This document shows positions 42,389 through 52,367 of a stretch of DNA of 64,000 nt, piece after piece. The stretch comes from Paracoccus solventivorans. Its GTDB lineage: Bacteria > Pseudomonadota > Alphaproteobacteria > Rhodobacterales > Rhodobacteraceae. The stretch covers positions 1 through 64,000 of the forward strand of contig NZ_FRCK01000014.1 in the NCBI RefSeq assembly GCF_900142875.1. Direction: 5' to 3'. Numbering within the stretch: the first letter of the stretch is position 1; every line of letters starts with the position of its first letter. The position numbers and the translations under genes are program-made. The notes below the pieces were generated by a model, which did not search any database, was not told the DNA's origin, and was given only the letters and a program-made list of their open reading frames with translations.

Positions 42389-42982
42389 TTGGCAGGAAAT
42401 GCACAATGTTTACAAATCTGGATTCAGCCCCGCGTGACGCGTCGAAACCTGACCCCGACCGAGCGAGATGAGGCCATCCGCCGCTTGCGGCAGGGTGGAA
42501 GCGTGAGGACCGTGGCGGAGACCGTAGGGGCGCCGCCTGGGACGGTGGCGGCGGTGAAGCAGAGCGAGGTCCGCACCCGGGACAGCGCGACCACGGAGGG
42601 CAAGCCGGTGTCGGCGCGGTTGTCACCGGCCGAGCTCGAGTCGCTTGAGTGGCTGAAAGCCCGCTTCGGGTTCGGGTCCAACTCCGACGCGCTTCGTGCC
42701 TTGGTCCGGTCGGCGTCGGGGATGCTGGAGTTCGACCCAGTGACGGCCGAGAAGCTGACCGAGGTGAAGGCCGAACTGCACAAGATCGGCGTCAACGTGA
42801 ACCAGATCGCGCTTGCCGCGAACAAGGGCCGGATCGACCTTGCCCGGCAGGAGTGGAAAGCGCTCAACGCAGTGCGGCGGGCCTTGCCGGGAGTGCGGAT
42901 CTACCTTCAGGCAGTGGTGGACGAGCAGCGGCGGCGCGGCACGCGGCTGTTCCAGAAGTTCATCGAGGCCGAGCGTGGATAG
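42389..42982 (+). CDS. mobC: MobC-like relaxosome accessory protein
   Basis: 197 aa from a TTG with AGGAAGG upstream; a GTG at 42434 is the alternative (VTRRNLTPTERDE). The N-terminal helical HTH (ERDEAIRRLRQGGSVRTVAETVGAPPGTVAAVK) is followed by a RHH/MobC part: LSPAELESLEWLKARFGFGSNSDALRALVRSASG, then LHKIGVNVNQIALAANKG, the MobC signature. It nicks no DNA itself but helps the relaxase at oriT. It overlaps the relaxase by 8 nt. Confidence 0.8.
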   Translation: MAGNAQCLQIWIQPRVTRRNLTPTERDEAIRRLRQGGSVRTVAETVGAPPGTVAAVKQSEVRTRDSATTEGKPVSARLSPAELESLEWLKARFGFGSNSDALRALVRSASGMLEFDPVTAEKLTEVKAELHKIGVNVNQIALAANKGRIDLARQEWKALNAVRRALPGVRIYLQAVVDEQRRRGTRLFQKFIEAERG

Positions 42983-44807
42983 CCTCGCAGAGGACCTGAT
43001 CGGTGAAATCCGCCTCGGCCGGGGTGGGGGCGGGCGCGTCAGGGACACCGGCGTCGGCAAGGTCCGACGGGGCAGGGCAGGGGGGTCGCTGTTCTCCGCG
43101 CAGGCGCGCAACCTGTGGCGGGTTGCGCAGGGCTCGAATGCCGCCGTGCTGAAGAAGATCAGCCGAGGTGGCACCCACACCGGCGCGCGTCTGGCGGCAC
43201 AGTTCGACTACCTGTTCAGCAAGTCCGAAGCGGTGTTCGGCAACATGGTCGAGCTTGAGCCGGAGGCGCGGGCGCTGTCGGCCGAGCAGCGCCGGGACAT
43301 GGCGCAGGAGTGGTCCGACGCCTGGACTGGCGAGCCGAGGAACGGCCACACCAGCCATCTGCTGCTGTCTTTCCCGGCAGACCTCTCCGCGAAGAAGGCG
43401 CTCCGCATTGCCGAGGAATGGGCTTTCGAGATGTTCCAGTCCGGCGCCCATGTCGAGGACGAATGGGCCTATGTCGCGGCACTGCACACTGACCGGGCGC
43501 ATCCGCACGTTCACATCGTCGTGAACAATCGTGGGCTCGAGCAGGGTCAGTGGTTCTACATGGCGAAGGAGCATGAGTTCAATCTCGCCATGATGAAGGA
43601 GCGCCTGGTCGAAATCGCCGCCGACATGGGCGTGGAGCTGGATGCCTCGTCGCGGCTCGAGCGCGGCATCTTGTCTTACGGCATGAGCCGCGCTGAGATC
43701 GAGGGCGCAGCCCCGGAGCGGCGGCGCCACGGCAAGGCGCTCGAGGACGGACTTGCGACCGTGAGCCGCAGCGCTGCCACGCTGCGCCTGCTGGCCTCCC
43801 TTGCCAGCCTTTCCCGGCTTGAGGATGTGGCGACCCGCATGGAGCGGGCGGCGCACATCCTCGAGACGGGCGGAATCCTGACCCCGAAAGCCCTGGAGAT
43901 CGCCACGATGGACCTTGAGACCGCACACACCCGTCAGGAGCTCGATGGCGTGTTCACGAGCTGGCTGGACAACGCCGAGCGGCAGATTTCCGCGATGACG
44001 CCCGAGGATCGGCGAGAGATGCGGCATGAGCTGGCCGAGGTCACGATGGAGATCATGCGCGACCTGGGCGACGCGCACGGGGCCGAGCTTGTCATGCGCG
44101 CGCCGCGCTCGGAGCTTTACCAGACGCAGGTGCTGGACGACGAGATCACACGCGGCAAGATCACGAAAGACCTGACCGCAGAAGCAGCGCACGAGGTCAG
44201 GTCGGCCATTACCGAGGCCGCGACGACCATCGGAATCAACCGGGAGACGATGGAGCGTCGCCTGGAGCATCCCGCCGCGAACGCCTGGCAGGAGCGGGAA
44301 TGGGTGAAGCAAGATCTTCTGGCTGTCTCGAAGGCGCGCAATCTCGACCTTGACCGCGAGGAGGAGCGCCACGAGGCCGCTGATCTGGTGGACCGCTTCT
44401 ATGCCTCAGCCGCCAAGGCGCTGAACAATGCTCTTGAGATCGACCACCGCCATGAGAACGACCGCCTTACCCGAACCCTTGAGTCGCTGACGGCGGTCCA
44501 CCGTCAGAACGGCCGCGTCGAGTTCGAGCATGAGGATCATGCCGAACGCTTCGCCACTGACCTGAAGGAGCGTTACGGGGAGAACGTGATGGAGCGCATC
44601 GCCGCCGGGGACGACCGGGTGCTCGCCCTCGACTTCCCCGAGGCCGGGCAGCGGCGCGAGATCGCGAAAGCCTTGGTGGCCGCGGCTGAGACGCACGAGA
44701 GCATGGGGCTGACCACGCGGCAGGCGGAGCTGGCGAAAGAGCGCCTGCACGAGCGCGACACGCCCCAGCACGAGCTGCGCCGCAAGGACCACGATCTGGA
44801 ACTGTAA
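42975..44807 (+). CDS. MOB-family relaxase (VirD2/MobP-like)
   Basis: 610 aa from a GTG within the mobC stop. Motif I FDYLFSK with Tyr79 candidate; histidine motif H171TDRAHPHVH180 (HxDx3PHxH) in the 3H metal site. The C-terminal half is helical and acidic (many E/R). It cuts oriT, stays on the 5' end and is passed to the type IV coupling protein. A dedicated VirD4 gene follows 12 bp downstream. Confidence 0.9.
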   Translation: MDSLAEDLIGEIRLGRGGGGRVRDTGVGKVRRGRAGGSLFSAQARNLWRVAQGSNAAVLKKISRGGTHTGARLAAQFDYLFSKSEAVFGNMVELEPEARALSAEQRRDMAQEWSDAWTGEPRNGHTSHLLLSFPADLSAKKALRIAEEWAFEMFQSGAHVEDEWAYVAALHTDRAHPHVHIVVNNRGLEQGQWFYMAKEHEFNLAMMKERLVEIAADMGVELDASSRLERGILSYGMSRAEIEGAAPERRRHGKALEDGLATVSRSAATLRLLASLASLSRLEDVATRMERAAHILETGGILTPKALEIATMDLETAHTRQELDGVFTSWLDNAERQISAMTPEDRREMRHELAEVTMEIMRDLGDAHGAELVMRAPRSELYQTQVLDDEITRGKITKDLTAEAAHEVRSAITEAATTIGINRETMERRLEHPAANAWQEREWVKQDLLAVSKARNLDLDREEERHEAADLVDRFYASAAKALNNALEIDHRHENDRLTRTLESLTAVHRQNGRVEFEHEDHAERFATDLKERYGENVMERIAAGDDRVLALDFPEAGQRREIAKALVAAAETHESMGLTTRQAELAKERLHERDTPQHELRRKDHDLEL

Positions 44808-44819
44808 GGGGCAGGGCCG

Positions 44820-46823
44820 ATGAACCGCATGGCTGTCGCCATCTCGGCAGGACTGATCGCGGGGACCTTCGTCGGCCTGATGATCGGGGGCCTCTGGCTG
44901 CAATGGCAGCTTGGGGCCAACGTGAATGCCGGCAACCCGTTCATCTTGGTAACGGATTTCCCTGGCTTTCGGGCGGTGCGGCAGGACCCGTGGCGCACCG
45001 CCTATCTGATCGTTCTGGCAGGTGCCGCCCTTCTGGCGCTCGTGGCGCTTGTGTTCAGCTTCACCAACCGGCTGACCACCTATGGCAAGTCCCACTTCCA
45101 GACCCGGCGCGAGGTCAGGAAGAACGGGCTTCTGCAGCCCGTCGGGTCAGGGCTGGTTTTCGGCAAGTTCGGAAAGCCGAAGACGAAGGGCCGCTTCGTC
45201 TCCGGCACCTATGACCAATTCCCACACGCCCTGATCGCCGCGCCGACCCGCTCGGGCAAGGGCGTGGGCTACGTCATTCCAAACACGCTGCTGTTTCCAG
45301 GCTCATGCGTCGTCATGGACGTAAAGGGGGAAATCTTCGAGGCCACCGCCCGGCACCGCCAAGCGCAGGGCGACGCGGTGTTCCGCATCGCCCCGTTCGA
45401 CTTCGAGCATCCGACGCACCGCTACAACCCGCTCGAACGGATCGCCAGGATCGCGGACACCGATCAGCGGTTTACGGAGCTGTCCAAGCTCGCCAGCTAC
45501 TTCCTGCTCCCGAAGAACGAGAAGGGTGGGGCGTCCGACTTCATCGTGGGCGCGCGGCAGCTTTTCGTCGCGGCCGGTATGCTCGCCATAGAGCGCCGCA
45601 CCCCAACGATCGGCGCGATCACCCGCATCCTGTTCGGCAGCGGCGACAAGGAGGAAGCCTACCGGCGGTTCGCGGCCGAGGCGCGTCACGAGCAGGCGTC
45701 CACGATCTTTCTCAACTTCTCAGGCTACTCGGACCGCACCCTGTCGTCCTATACCTCGGTGCTGGACGGGGCGGGGCTTGGCCTGTGGCTGAACCCACGG
45801 ATCGAGAAGGTGACGAGCGCGCATGATTTTTCATGGGACGCCATCCGGCGCGCGCCGCACTCAATCTACATTGTCGCCAACTCCGACGACATCCCGACGC
45901 TGGCGCCGCTGCTGAGGCTGATGTTCGGGGAACTGATCGCCACCCTGCGGGCGCGTATCCCCGATCCCAAGCTTGAGCCCTGGCCCGTGCAGATCATCCT
46001 CGACGAGTTCGACCAGCTCGGCCACATGCCCATTGTCGTGCAGGCGCTCAAGCAGCTCGCCGGGCACGGGGCCCGGGTGTCGATCATCACGCAGTCGGTG
46101 CCGGGGCTTGAGAGCATCTACACGGAGAACGAGCGGCTTTCCATCGAGTCCGCGGCGGGGATGAAGCTCTACATCGCCCCCAACGAGAAAAAGACCGCTG
46201 GCGAGGTGTCGGAGGCCCTTGGCAAGACCACCCGGCTCGCCCTCAGCGACAGCTACTCGCAGGACGGGCGGGGGATGCTGAAGCGGTCGGTTTCACGGAG
46301 GAACGAGGAACGGCCCCTGCTGACCGCGGATGAGGTCCGCAAGCTCGATCCAAACAAGATCATCCTGATCCCGGAGCGCCAGAACCCGATCCTGGTGGAC
46401 CGGATCGTTTATTGGGAAGATCCGTTCTTCAGGGCCATCTTCGAGGCGCAGAAGGGCCCGCTGCCTTATCCTGATCCCATGCGGACCGAACTGGACGAGC
46501 TGCGGGCCGAGGTCACGTCGCTGCGCGAGGCCAAGCTGGCTTATCCCCCGGCCGAGACCGTGCCCAACAGCAAGAAGGGCAAGGCCGAAGAGGCTCCGGT
46601 TCCAGAGGGGTTGGCCGTCACGCCGGACGGCCAGTCGATCGAGCAGCCCGAAGCGCCGAAGAAGCGGACGCTGGCGCGCCAGGTCTCAGACGAATGGCCC
46701 GGTGAGAACGAGCGCCGCAGCGATGATGAAATCCTGGAGGCAATCAGGCAAAAGACCGAAGCGGCGAAGGCCAAGATGAATGCCTTTGACGCACGACTAC
46801 TTGGCAAGAAGAAAGCGGCCTAG
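44820..46823 (+). CDS. virD4: Type IV coupling protein VirD4/TraG
   Basis: 667 aa. Two N-terminal membrane helices (about 5-30 and 62-85), Walker A APTRSGKGVGYVIP, Walker B IILDEFDQLG, and the conserved ITQSVPGLESIYTENER. The C-terminal tail is hydrophilic (Lys/Glu-rich). It links the relaxosome to the VirB channel and is an ATPase. The mobC-relaxase-virD4 run converges on the virB operon. Confidence 0.93.
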   Translation: MNRMAVAISAGLIAGTFVGLMIGGLWLQWQLGANVNAGNPFILVTDFPGFRAVRQDPWRTAYLIVLAGAALLALVALVFSFTNRLTTYGKSHFQTRREVRKNGLLQPVGSGLVFGKFGKPKTKGRFVSGTYDQFPHALIAAPTRSGKGVGYVIPNTLLFPGSCVVMDVKGEIFEATARHRQAQGDAVFRIAPFDFEHPTHRYNPLERIARIADTDQRFTELSKLASYFLLPKNEKGGASDFIVGARQLFVAAGMLAIERRTPTIGAITRILFGSGDKEEAYRRFAAEARHEQASTIFLNFSGYSDRTLSSYTSVLDGAGLGLWLNPRIEKVTSAHDFSWDAIRRAPHSIYIVANSDDIPTLAPLLRLMFGELIATLRARIPDPKLEPWPVQIILDEFDQLGHMPIVVQALKQLAGHGARVSIITQSVPGLESIYTENERLSIESAAGMKLYIAPNEKKTAGEVSEALGKTTRLALSDSYSQDGRGMLKRSVSRRNEERPLLTADEVRKLDPNKIILIPERQNPILVDRIVYWEDPFFRAIFEAQKGPLPYPDPMRTELDELRAEVTSLREAKLAYPPAETVPNSKKGKAEEAPVPEGLAVTPDGQSIEQPEAPKKRTLARQVSDEWPGENERRSDDEILEAIRQKTEAAKAKMNAFDARLLGKKKAA

Positions 46824-46892
46824 GGCCAGGACCTGAAAACCCTCTGCGCGGCCGCGGCTTGGCTGACTCATGCGGCTGGAAGGGAGACTGTG

Positions 46893-47535
46893 ATGGGTCG
46901 GGTGAGAGTCGCCGGGTTCGGCGTGTCGCTGGACGGGTTCGGTGCCGGACCCGAGCAGAGCCTTGAGGATCCTCTCGGCAAACGAGGGACGGAGCTGCAC
47001 GGCTGGTTTTTCGGCACGAAGACCTTCAAGGCCCATGTTCGGGGATGGCGGTGGGTCCGAAGGCGTGGACGAGGACTACGCCCATCGTTCGATGGACGGC
47101 TTCGGCGCCTTCATCCTCGGGCGGAACATGTTCGGGCCGGTGCGCGGCGAGTGGTCGGACGACAGCTGGAAGGGTTGGTGGGGCGAGAATCCGCCGTATC
47201 ACGCACCGACCTTCATCCTCACGCATTATCCCCGCGATCCCATCGTGATGGAGGGAGGCACCACCTTCCACTTCGTGCCGGACGGGATTCACACGGCCCT
47301 CGAGCGCGCACGCGACGCTGCCGGTGACCTGGACATCAAGATCGGCGGCGGCGTGTCCACGGTCCGCCAGTATCTGCAGGCCGGCCTGATCGACGAGATG
47401 CACTTCGCCTTCTCTCCGGTGATGCTCGGACGGGGCGAGGCGATGTTCCAGGGCCTGGACCTCCCCGGCCTCGGATATCGCGTGATCGAGACCGCACCCA
47501 CCGAACTCGCCACGCATGTCATGCTCGGCCGCTAG
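46893..47535 (+). pseudogene. Dihydrofolate-reductase-family (RibD-like) gene, frameshifted
   Basis: Two frames make one protein. The first reads MGRVRVAGFGVSLDGFGAG through FFGTKTFKA up to about 47031. The second continues MFGDGGGSEGVDEDYAHRSMDGFG, then GAFILGRNMFGPVRGEW, and ends TELATHVMLGR. The junction at 47031-47036 (GGCCCATG) is consistent with one extra base. Intact members of this family are cytoplasmic reductases of unknown substrate. It is probably inactive. The stop overlaps the virB11 stop. Confidence 0.8.
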
Positions 47536-48530
47536 CCGCTTTCTTCATCAAGCGCGGGAAAGTAGGTTTCCAGAATCCCGCGCTCGTTTCCGATCCGGCC
47601 GGTCTGCACGATCACGTCGATGGAATCGAGAACGTAGTCCCTGATTTCCGTGAGCGTCAGCGGCATTCCGGCCCGCATCACCAGGAAGGCCAGCCGGTTG
47701 ACCGCCTTGCGCGCGGTCGTGGCATGGACGGTCGTGAAGCTGCCCTCGTGGCCGGTGTTGATCGCTTCGAGGAAGGTGACGGCCTCGACGCCGCGCAGCT
47801 CGCCCAGGATGATCCGGTCGGGACGCAGGCGCAGGGTCATCTCCAGCAGCTTGTCGGCCGAGCGCGCCGAGGTTTCCACCCGCTCGGCAATCAGGCTCAC
47901 CACATTGTCCTGTCCGGGCAGCAGTTCCGTCGAATCCTCGATCAGCGCCAGCCGGTGCCATTCCTCCACCATCCACAGCAGGCGGCGGGCCAGCTCGGTC
48001 TTGCCCGAGGACGTGCCCCCGGAGATCACGATGTTCATGCGCGCCTCGACACAGGCCCGCAGAAAGTCGTCGGAATCCTCGCGCTCGGTTGCCATCCGCT
48101 GGATCGCGCGCAGCTTGTCCAGCCGTTCTGCTTCGAGTGAAACCGTCTGGTCGCGCAGGAAGCGGAAGTGCCGGGGCTCCTGGCCTGCCGACCGGCGCCG
48201 GAACACCCGAAAGGAGATCGTCGTTCCGCCCGCCGAGGCTGGAGGGATGATGGCTTGGCAGCGCAGCGTGGCCCCACTGAAGTCGACCGTGGTCGAGATC
48301 GCCGGCGAGCTGTCCGTCAGCGTCAGGTGCTGCTTGTTGGCAATGAGGCCGGCGAGGTCTTTGACTTCGACGGGCGAGAGCTTCACGTCCGCCAGGGACA
48401 TTTCACTGTCCCCGGCGCGCTCGACCCACACCCTTCCGTCACCGTTGATCGCCACTTCGATCGTGCCTTCGGCCTCGATCAGCGGGCGCAGGACGTTGAG
48501 CCTGCTTTCGAGATGCCCGAGCGGCGCCAT
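47532..48530 (-). CDS. virB11: T4SS ATPase VirB11
   Basis: 332 aa from the ATG at 48530, which overlaps the virB10 stop (ATGA); the longer open frame upstream lies antisense to nothing new and is just virB10 in another frame. Walker A GGTSSGKTEL, Asp box LALIEDSTELL, Walker B-like LRPDRIILGELRG, His box GHEGSFTTVHA. The hexameric ATPase powers pilus assembly and substrate transfer. Last gene of the virB operon. Confidence 0.93.
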   Translation of the reverse strand: MAPLGHLESRLNVLRPLIEAEGTIEVAINGDGRVWVERAGDSEMSLADVKLSPVEVKDLAGLIANKQHLTLTDSSPAISTTVDFSGATLRCQAIIPPASAGGTTISFRVFRRRSAGQEPRHFRFLRDQTVSLEAERLDKLRAIQRMATEREDSDDFLRACVEARMNIVISGGTSSGKTELARRLLWMVEEWHRLALIEDSTELLPGQDNVVSLIAERVETSARSADKLLEMTLRLRPDRIILGELRGVEAVTFLEAINTGHEGSFTTVHATTARKAVNRLAFLVMRAGMPLTLTEIRDYVLDSIDVIVQTGRIGNERGILETYFPALDEESG

Positions 48531-49909
48531 CAGAGCATTTCCAGATCGGCGTTCACCATGACCATGACCACGGCGCCCTGGTCCACGCTGATCGTCGTCG
48601 GAATGTCGATGTAGTCCTTCATGATCGAGCCGACCGTATCGCTCGCGTTGGTGCCGATGTTCTCGGCGGTTTCGCGGGAAATCTCGTCGCCGCGGTCCTT
48701 CTCGATGGCTGCGGCCAGCACTGCGGGTGCGGCCCCGATGATTGACACCGCGGCGGCCGCCGCGAAGCGGGGCAGGGTGTGCGTGTTCACCCGCCCCGTC
48801 ACGCCTGCGCGGCCGACGCGATCGGTCCCATAGGCGGCGAGCTCGACCGACTGGCCGTCCGGCGTCACCACCCGGTCCCAGGCGACCATGATCCGCCGCT
48901 GGCCCTTGTCGATGGACGAGCTGTAGCGGCCGAACAGCCTGGAGCCGCGCGGGATCAGGACATTCGCCATGTCCATCGACCACACGTCATAGCTGACGGT
49001 GGCCGACACATTGCCTTCGAGCTGGCTGGAAATGGCGTTCGCCAGCGTCGCCTCGATCAGCGTCCCCTGGAGCACCGTGCGCGAGGGTTCCCCGATCACC
49101 TCGGCCTGCACCGTCTCGGCCCGGCCCGCGCGCCGGAAGCGTTCGGCGGCATCAAGTCGTTCATCGGCGCCGGCGGCATCCCCTTCGCCGCTTGTCCCGC
49201 CGTCACCGCCACCCGCCCGGTAGGCCACCATCGCCGAGTGCGTTCGGGCTTGGAGGATGGCTTCTTCTTCCGCGCGGCGAGCCTCCAGTTCGGCCCGGCG
49301 CTGTTCGAGCGCGGCGAGGCGCTGCGCTTCCAGATCGGCCTGCATCTGCGTCTGGCCTGCCATCTGCGCCGTGGTTTCCAGTTCCGTCTCGAGGCGCATA
49401 TTCTCACGGGTCAGCTCATCGAGCGCCTGGTCCTTGCTCGCCATGTCGTCGCGCAATTGCTGCATTTCCGTACGCAGTGCGTCGATCTCGGCCGGGTCCG
49501 TCGCCGGTGAGGCCCTGGCTGCGTCGAGCTCGGCCCTGGCCGCCTCCAGGTCGGCTCGGGCCTTCGCCAACTCCGCCCGCGCCGCCTCCGCATCTGCCTG
49601 CGCTTGCGGATCGGGGACTATCCTCGCTTCGGTCCGCGCTACGGCCGGCTCGGGCACGAGGGCGGCAGGATCCTCCGTGAGGGTGAAGCCCGCGAGGCCC
49701 GTGTCGTTCTGAAACTCGCTGACTTCGGAGGTTGGCATGGGTGGCGGCGCGGCCGTCTCAGACGGCTGCACCGTCGCCACATAGGCGCCTCCGGCAAGCC
49801 CGGTCGCGAGCATCCCCGCAGGCAGCGCCATGCGCCGCCACCAGGACGGGCGCACCTCTGGTTTCTGCATCCGGCGCAGCCGCTCCTGAAGCTTTTCGTT
49901 CTCGGCCAT
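48530..49909 (-). CDS. virB10: T4SS core protein VirB10
   Basis: 459 aa. Cytoplasmic start, one membrane helix (LPAGMLATGLAGGAYVATV), a coiled coil rich in Ala/Glu/Arg (about 105-240), then the beta-barrel C-terminal domain with QGTLIEATLANAISSQLEGNVSATVSYDV and IPRGSRLFGRYSSSID. It spans both membranes and senses ATP energy. Overlap with virB9 is exactly one base (stop/start). Confidence 0.92.
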   Translation of the reverse strand: MAENEKLQERLRRMQKPEVRPSWWRRMALPAGMLATGLAGGAYVATVQPSETAAPPPMPTSEVSEFQNDTGLAGFTLTEDPAALVPEPAVARTEARIVPDPQAQADAEAARAELAKARADLEAARAELDAARASPATDPAEIDALRTEMQQLRDDMASKDQALDELTRENMRLETELETTAQMAGQTQMQADLEAQRLAALEQRRAELEARRAEEEAILQARTHSAMVAYRAGGGDGGTSGEGDAAGADERLDAAERFRRAGRAETVQAEVIGEPSRTVLQGTLIEATLANAISSQLEGNVSATVSYDVWSMDMANVLIPRGSRLFGRYSSSIDKGQRRIMVAWDRVVTPDGQSVELAAYGTDRVGRAGVTGRVNTHTLPRFAAAAAVSIIGAAPAVLAAAIEKDRGDEISRETAENIGTNASDTVGSIMKDYIDIPTTISVDQGAVVMVMVNADLEML

Positions 49910-50640
49910 CAGCTGGTTCCCCGCCCTTCGCCGGGCCTGGTGCCTTCGACGCAGACATACTCATCGCCATAGCGCAGCACCCACCGCTCCGAGCGCGCAC
50001 CCACGGTAATGACCGTGCCATCCACGGTGCTGTTGACGCTGTATTCCCGCCCTCGCGCATCGGCCCGGAAGATCGCGGGGATCGGGGCGCCGGGCGGGAC
50101 TTGGAACATGGTCTTCTTGCCATCGTCCGAGATGCCGACGGGCGCGAATTCCGCCGCCGCTGTGCGGTTGAGGACACGATAGGTCATGGGGGCTTCGGCG
50201 GGCACGGCCGCGGCAGCCGAGGCCCCGCGGCTGCGCGTTCCGCCGCTGCCCGGCACGGTGAATTTCACCGACCAGTTGGGCGTGACCCTGCCGGACTCCA
50301 CCACGTTGATGAAATAGAAGCGCCTGTTGGTCTCGACAGTCAGGTTGGTGCTGGCGCCATCGAGGACGGGCTTGATCGTGAAGACGTTCGAGCCTTCGAG
50401 TTTGTCCACCTGGAAGGCTTCGCTGTCGCCAAGCGCGATCGAGCGGATCGTCTCGCCGTCGCCAAGCTCGACCAGCGTGACGTTCCGCACCCGCGTATGG
50501 ATCGTATAGACCTGCCCCTCCTGGAACGTGGCATAGGTCAGGCGGCTGTCATTGCTGCCCGCACGCGGGCGCGCTTCCGCCAAGGCGGAGGCAGGGACGG
50601 ACAGCGCGATCAGCGCCGCAATCGTCGTGAAACGCATCAT
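49909..50640 (-). CDS. virB9: T4SS core protein VirB9
   Basis: 243 aa with signal peptide (MRFTTIAALIALSVPASALA). It has NTD TRVRNVTLVELGDGETIRSIALGDS and CTD YRVLNRTAAAEFAPVGISDDGKKTMFQVPPG. It forms the outer-membrane core with VirB7 and VirB10. Second Met is a possible start. Confidence 0.92.
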   Translation of the reverse strand: MMRFTTIAALIALSVPASALAEARPRAGSNDSRLTYATFQEGQVYTIHTRVRNVTLVELGDGETIRSIALGDSEAFQVDKLEGSNVFTIKPVLDGASTNLTVETNRRFYFINVVESGRVTPNWSVKFTVPGSGGTRSRGASAAAAVPAEAPMTYRVLNRTAAAEFAPVGISDDGKKTMFQVPPGAPIPAIFRADARGREYSVNSTVDGTVITVGARSERWVLRYGDEYVCVEGTRPGEGRGTS

Positions 50641-51323
50641 TGCTGGCCCTCCATGTCCTGCGCCTCAAGGCTCTCGGCGGTCACGCGGTAGTCGGTGACG
50701 GTGAAGCCGAAGGGGTTTTCCCAGACGAGCTGCACCGCGCTCGCCGTCGTGGGCTGAAAGTCATAGGTGATCGTCGCGTAGAACTTGCCGACCCGATCCG
50801 GCTCACCCGCCTTCTTCAGCCGCTTGGTGAAGCGCACCTGCGCGGTTCTGGACGCGACCGGCGTGATCGAGAGAACATCAACGATCACCTTGCCGCTGAC
50901 GCCGTAGATCAGAGGCGGGTAGTTCGGGTTCGCCTTGTCCCATTGCGCCTTCAGCGCCGTCTGCATCCTGGGAGCGGACATGCGGTAAACCTGAAGGATG
51001 CGGGCCTCGTTGTCGGCCTGGTCATAGGTTTCCCGGTTCTTGACGTAGTTATAGAGCAGCGATTGCTCGACCGCCGCGCCTTGCTCGACCCCTGCCGCCT
51101 CGACCCGCACCGCTCGCTCGGCAAGGCCGGTGTCCTTGTCCACGATGGTCACGAACGCCTGCGTTTCCTTCAACGGCAGCGTCAGTCCCGCCACGGCCAC
51201 GCCGCCGAACCCGACCAGCACACCGCCGATGGCGACCACCCAGGCCATCCGCTCGCGGCGGCGAACGCCGAAGATCAGCTCGTTCTCGAGAATCGTCCTG
51301 CTGTCAGCCTCACGGCCTGCCAT
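50637..51323 (-). CDS. virB8: T4SS inner-membrane protein VirB8
   Basis: 228 aa from the ATG at 51323, chosen over a TTG four codons upstream because GGAGGA sits correctly before it. One helix (MAWVVAIGGVLVGFGGVAVAG), then the NTF2-like periplasmic domain: VEQSLLYNYVKNRETYDQADNEARILQVYRMS. It scaffolds assembly. It ends overlapping virB9. Confidence 0.9.
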   Translation of the reverse strand: MAGREADSRTILENELIFGVRRRERMAWVVAIGGVLVGFGGVAVAGLTLPLKETQAFVTIVDKDTGLAERAVRVEAAGVEQGAAVEQSLLYNYVKNRETYDQADNEARILQVYRMSAPRMQTALKAQWDKANPNYPPLIYGVSGKVIVDVLSITPVASRTAQVRFTKRLKKAGEPDRVGKFYATITYDFQPTTASAVQLVWENPFGFTVTDYRVTAESLEAQDMEGQQ

Positions 51324-51356
51324 CGCTTCCTCCAAGAGCCGGAAGGTCAGCGCTCT

Positions 51357-52367
51357 CTACTTGCGCTTGCCCTGCATGATTTCGATGCCGCGCAGCTTTG
51401 CGCGCAGATCGGCGCCCCTCTCCGCCCAGGCCCGGTCGCGGGCGCGGGCGGCAAGCGCCGGGGTCTTGCCGGTGGTCAGGCCGGACGCGAACGCCTCTGC
51501 GTTGGCCTTGGTCCTGTTGATTGCCATGCCGCCCGGAACCGTTACCGGCTTCGCAACGAGACGCAGCGCCTCGGGAGCGAAGTTGGCGAGATTGAAGCTG
51601 CCGGTGATGTTCGAGGCCGCAGTCGGAATAGCCAGCAGCGCGAAGATACCGACGAAGGTGACGCACAGAAAGCCGAGGATCATCGAGAAATCCTCAACTC
51701 TGTCTTGTGGCATGAACTGTGCATCGGCCATCGACACGACCGCCCCGATCACCGCCGCAGCCGCGACGGGATAAAGCAGATAGCCCACAAAGGAGGTCAG
51801 CCAGGCTTCAAACAGTGTCTTGGTGCGCTCGAAGATGGTGGCGATCATGGCGATCGGAGCCACGCCGAGCAGGAAGGCGATCATGATTTTGGAGAAGCCG
51901 ACGATGAGCACATAGGCCGCCATCAGGACCGACAGGATGATGAACAGCAGCCCGGCGATCAGGCCGCGCGCGATCGAGCTGACCGAGCGGGCTGCACCGT
52001 CCGCCACATCGGACATTTGAATGGCAAACTGGTCCATAGCGGATTCAGGCGTCGGTGCCCCGCTCTGGAAGAAGCTCAGGGCAAGGCTGCCGGCGCCGGA
52101 GGACAGCGCGTCATAGATCACGCCGAAATTTGCCCAAGACCGTGCGAAGATGAAGATTAGCACGATGCGGGAAACGAGTTGCCAGGCATCGCGCGTTGAC
52201 ATGCGATAGGCGCCGAGCGCCATGTTGATGCCGACCAAGGCAATGAGTAGCGTGGTCACGATGGTCAGCATGGGGTCGAGGGCATTGGCCGTGGACGTGA
52301 AATATTTCTCTCCCACGTCCAGCACTGCCTCATCCAGATCGGCAATGATATCCTCGACCAGGGCCAT
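51357..52367 (-). CDS. virB6: T4SS channel protein VirB6
   Basis: 336 aa from the ATG at 52367, overlapping the previous stop. Six to eight membrane helices (for example LTIVTTLLIALVGINMAL, LLFIILSVLMAAYVLIVGFSKIMIAFLLGVAP). TrbL/VirB6 class. It is a DNA-transfer channel component. Confidence 0.9.
   Translation of the reverse strand: MALVEDIIADLDEAVLDVGEKYFTSTANALDPMLTIVTTLLIALVGINMALGAYRMSTRDAWQLVSRIVLIFIFARSWANFGVIYDALSSGAGSLALSFFQSGAPTPESAMDQFAIQMSDVADGAARSVSSIARGLIAGLLFIILSVLMAAYVLIVGFSKIMIAFLLGVAPIAMIATIFERTKTLFEAWLTSFVGYLLYPVAAAAVIGAVVSMADAQFMPQDRVEDFSMILGFLCVTFVGIFALLAIPTAASNITGSFNLANFAPEALRLVAKPVTVPGGMAINRTKANAEAFASGLTTGKTPALAARARDRAWAERGADLRAKLRGIEIMQGKRK

Noticed and set aside
42126-42437. 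103-codon open frame ahead of mobC
   Set aside because: Its first half runs through the octamer array, whose 8-bp period generates repeated residues. It has no recognisable domain and its end overlaps mobC in another frame.
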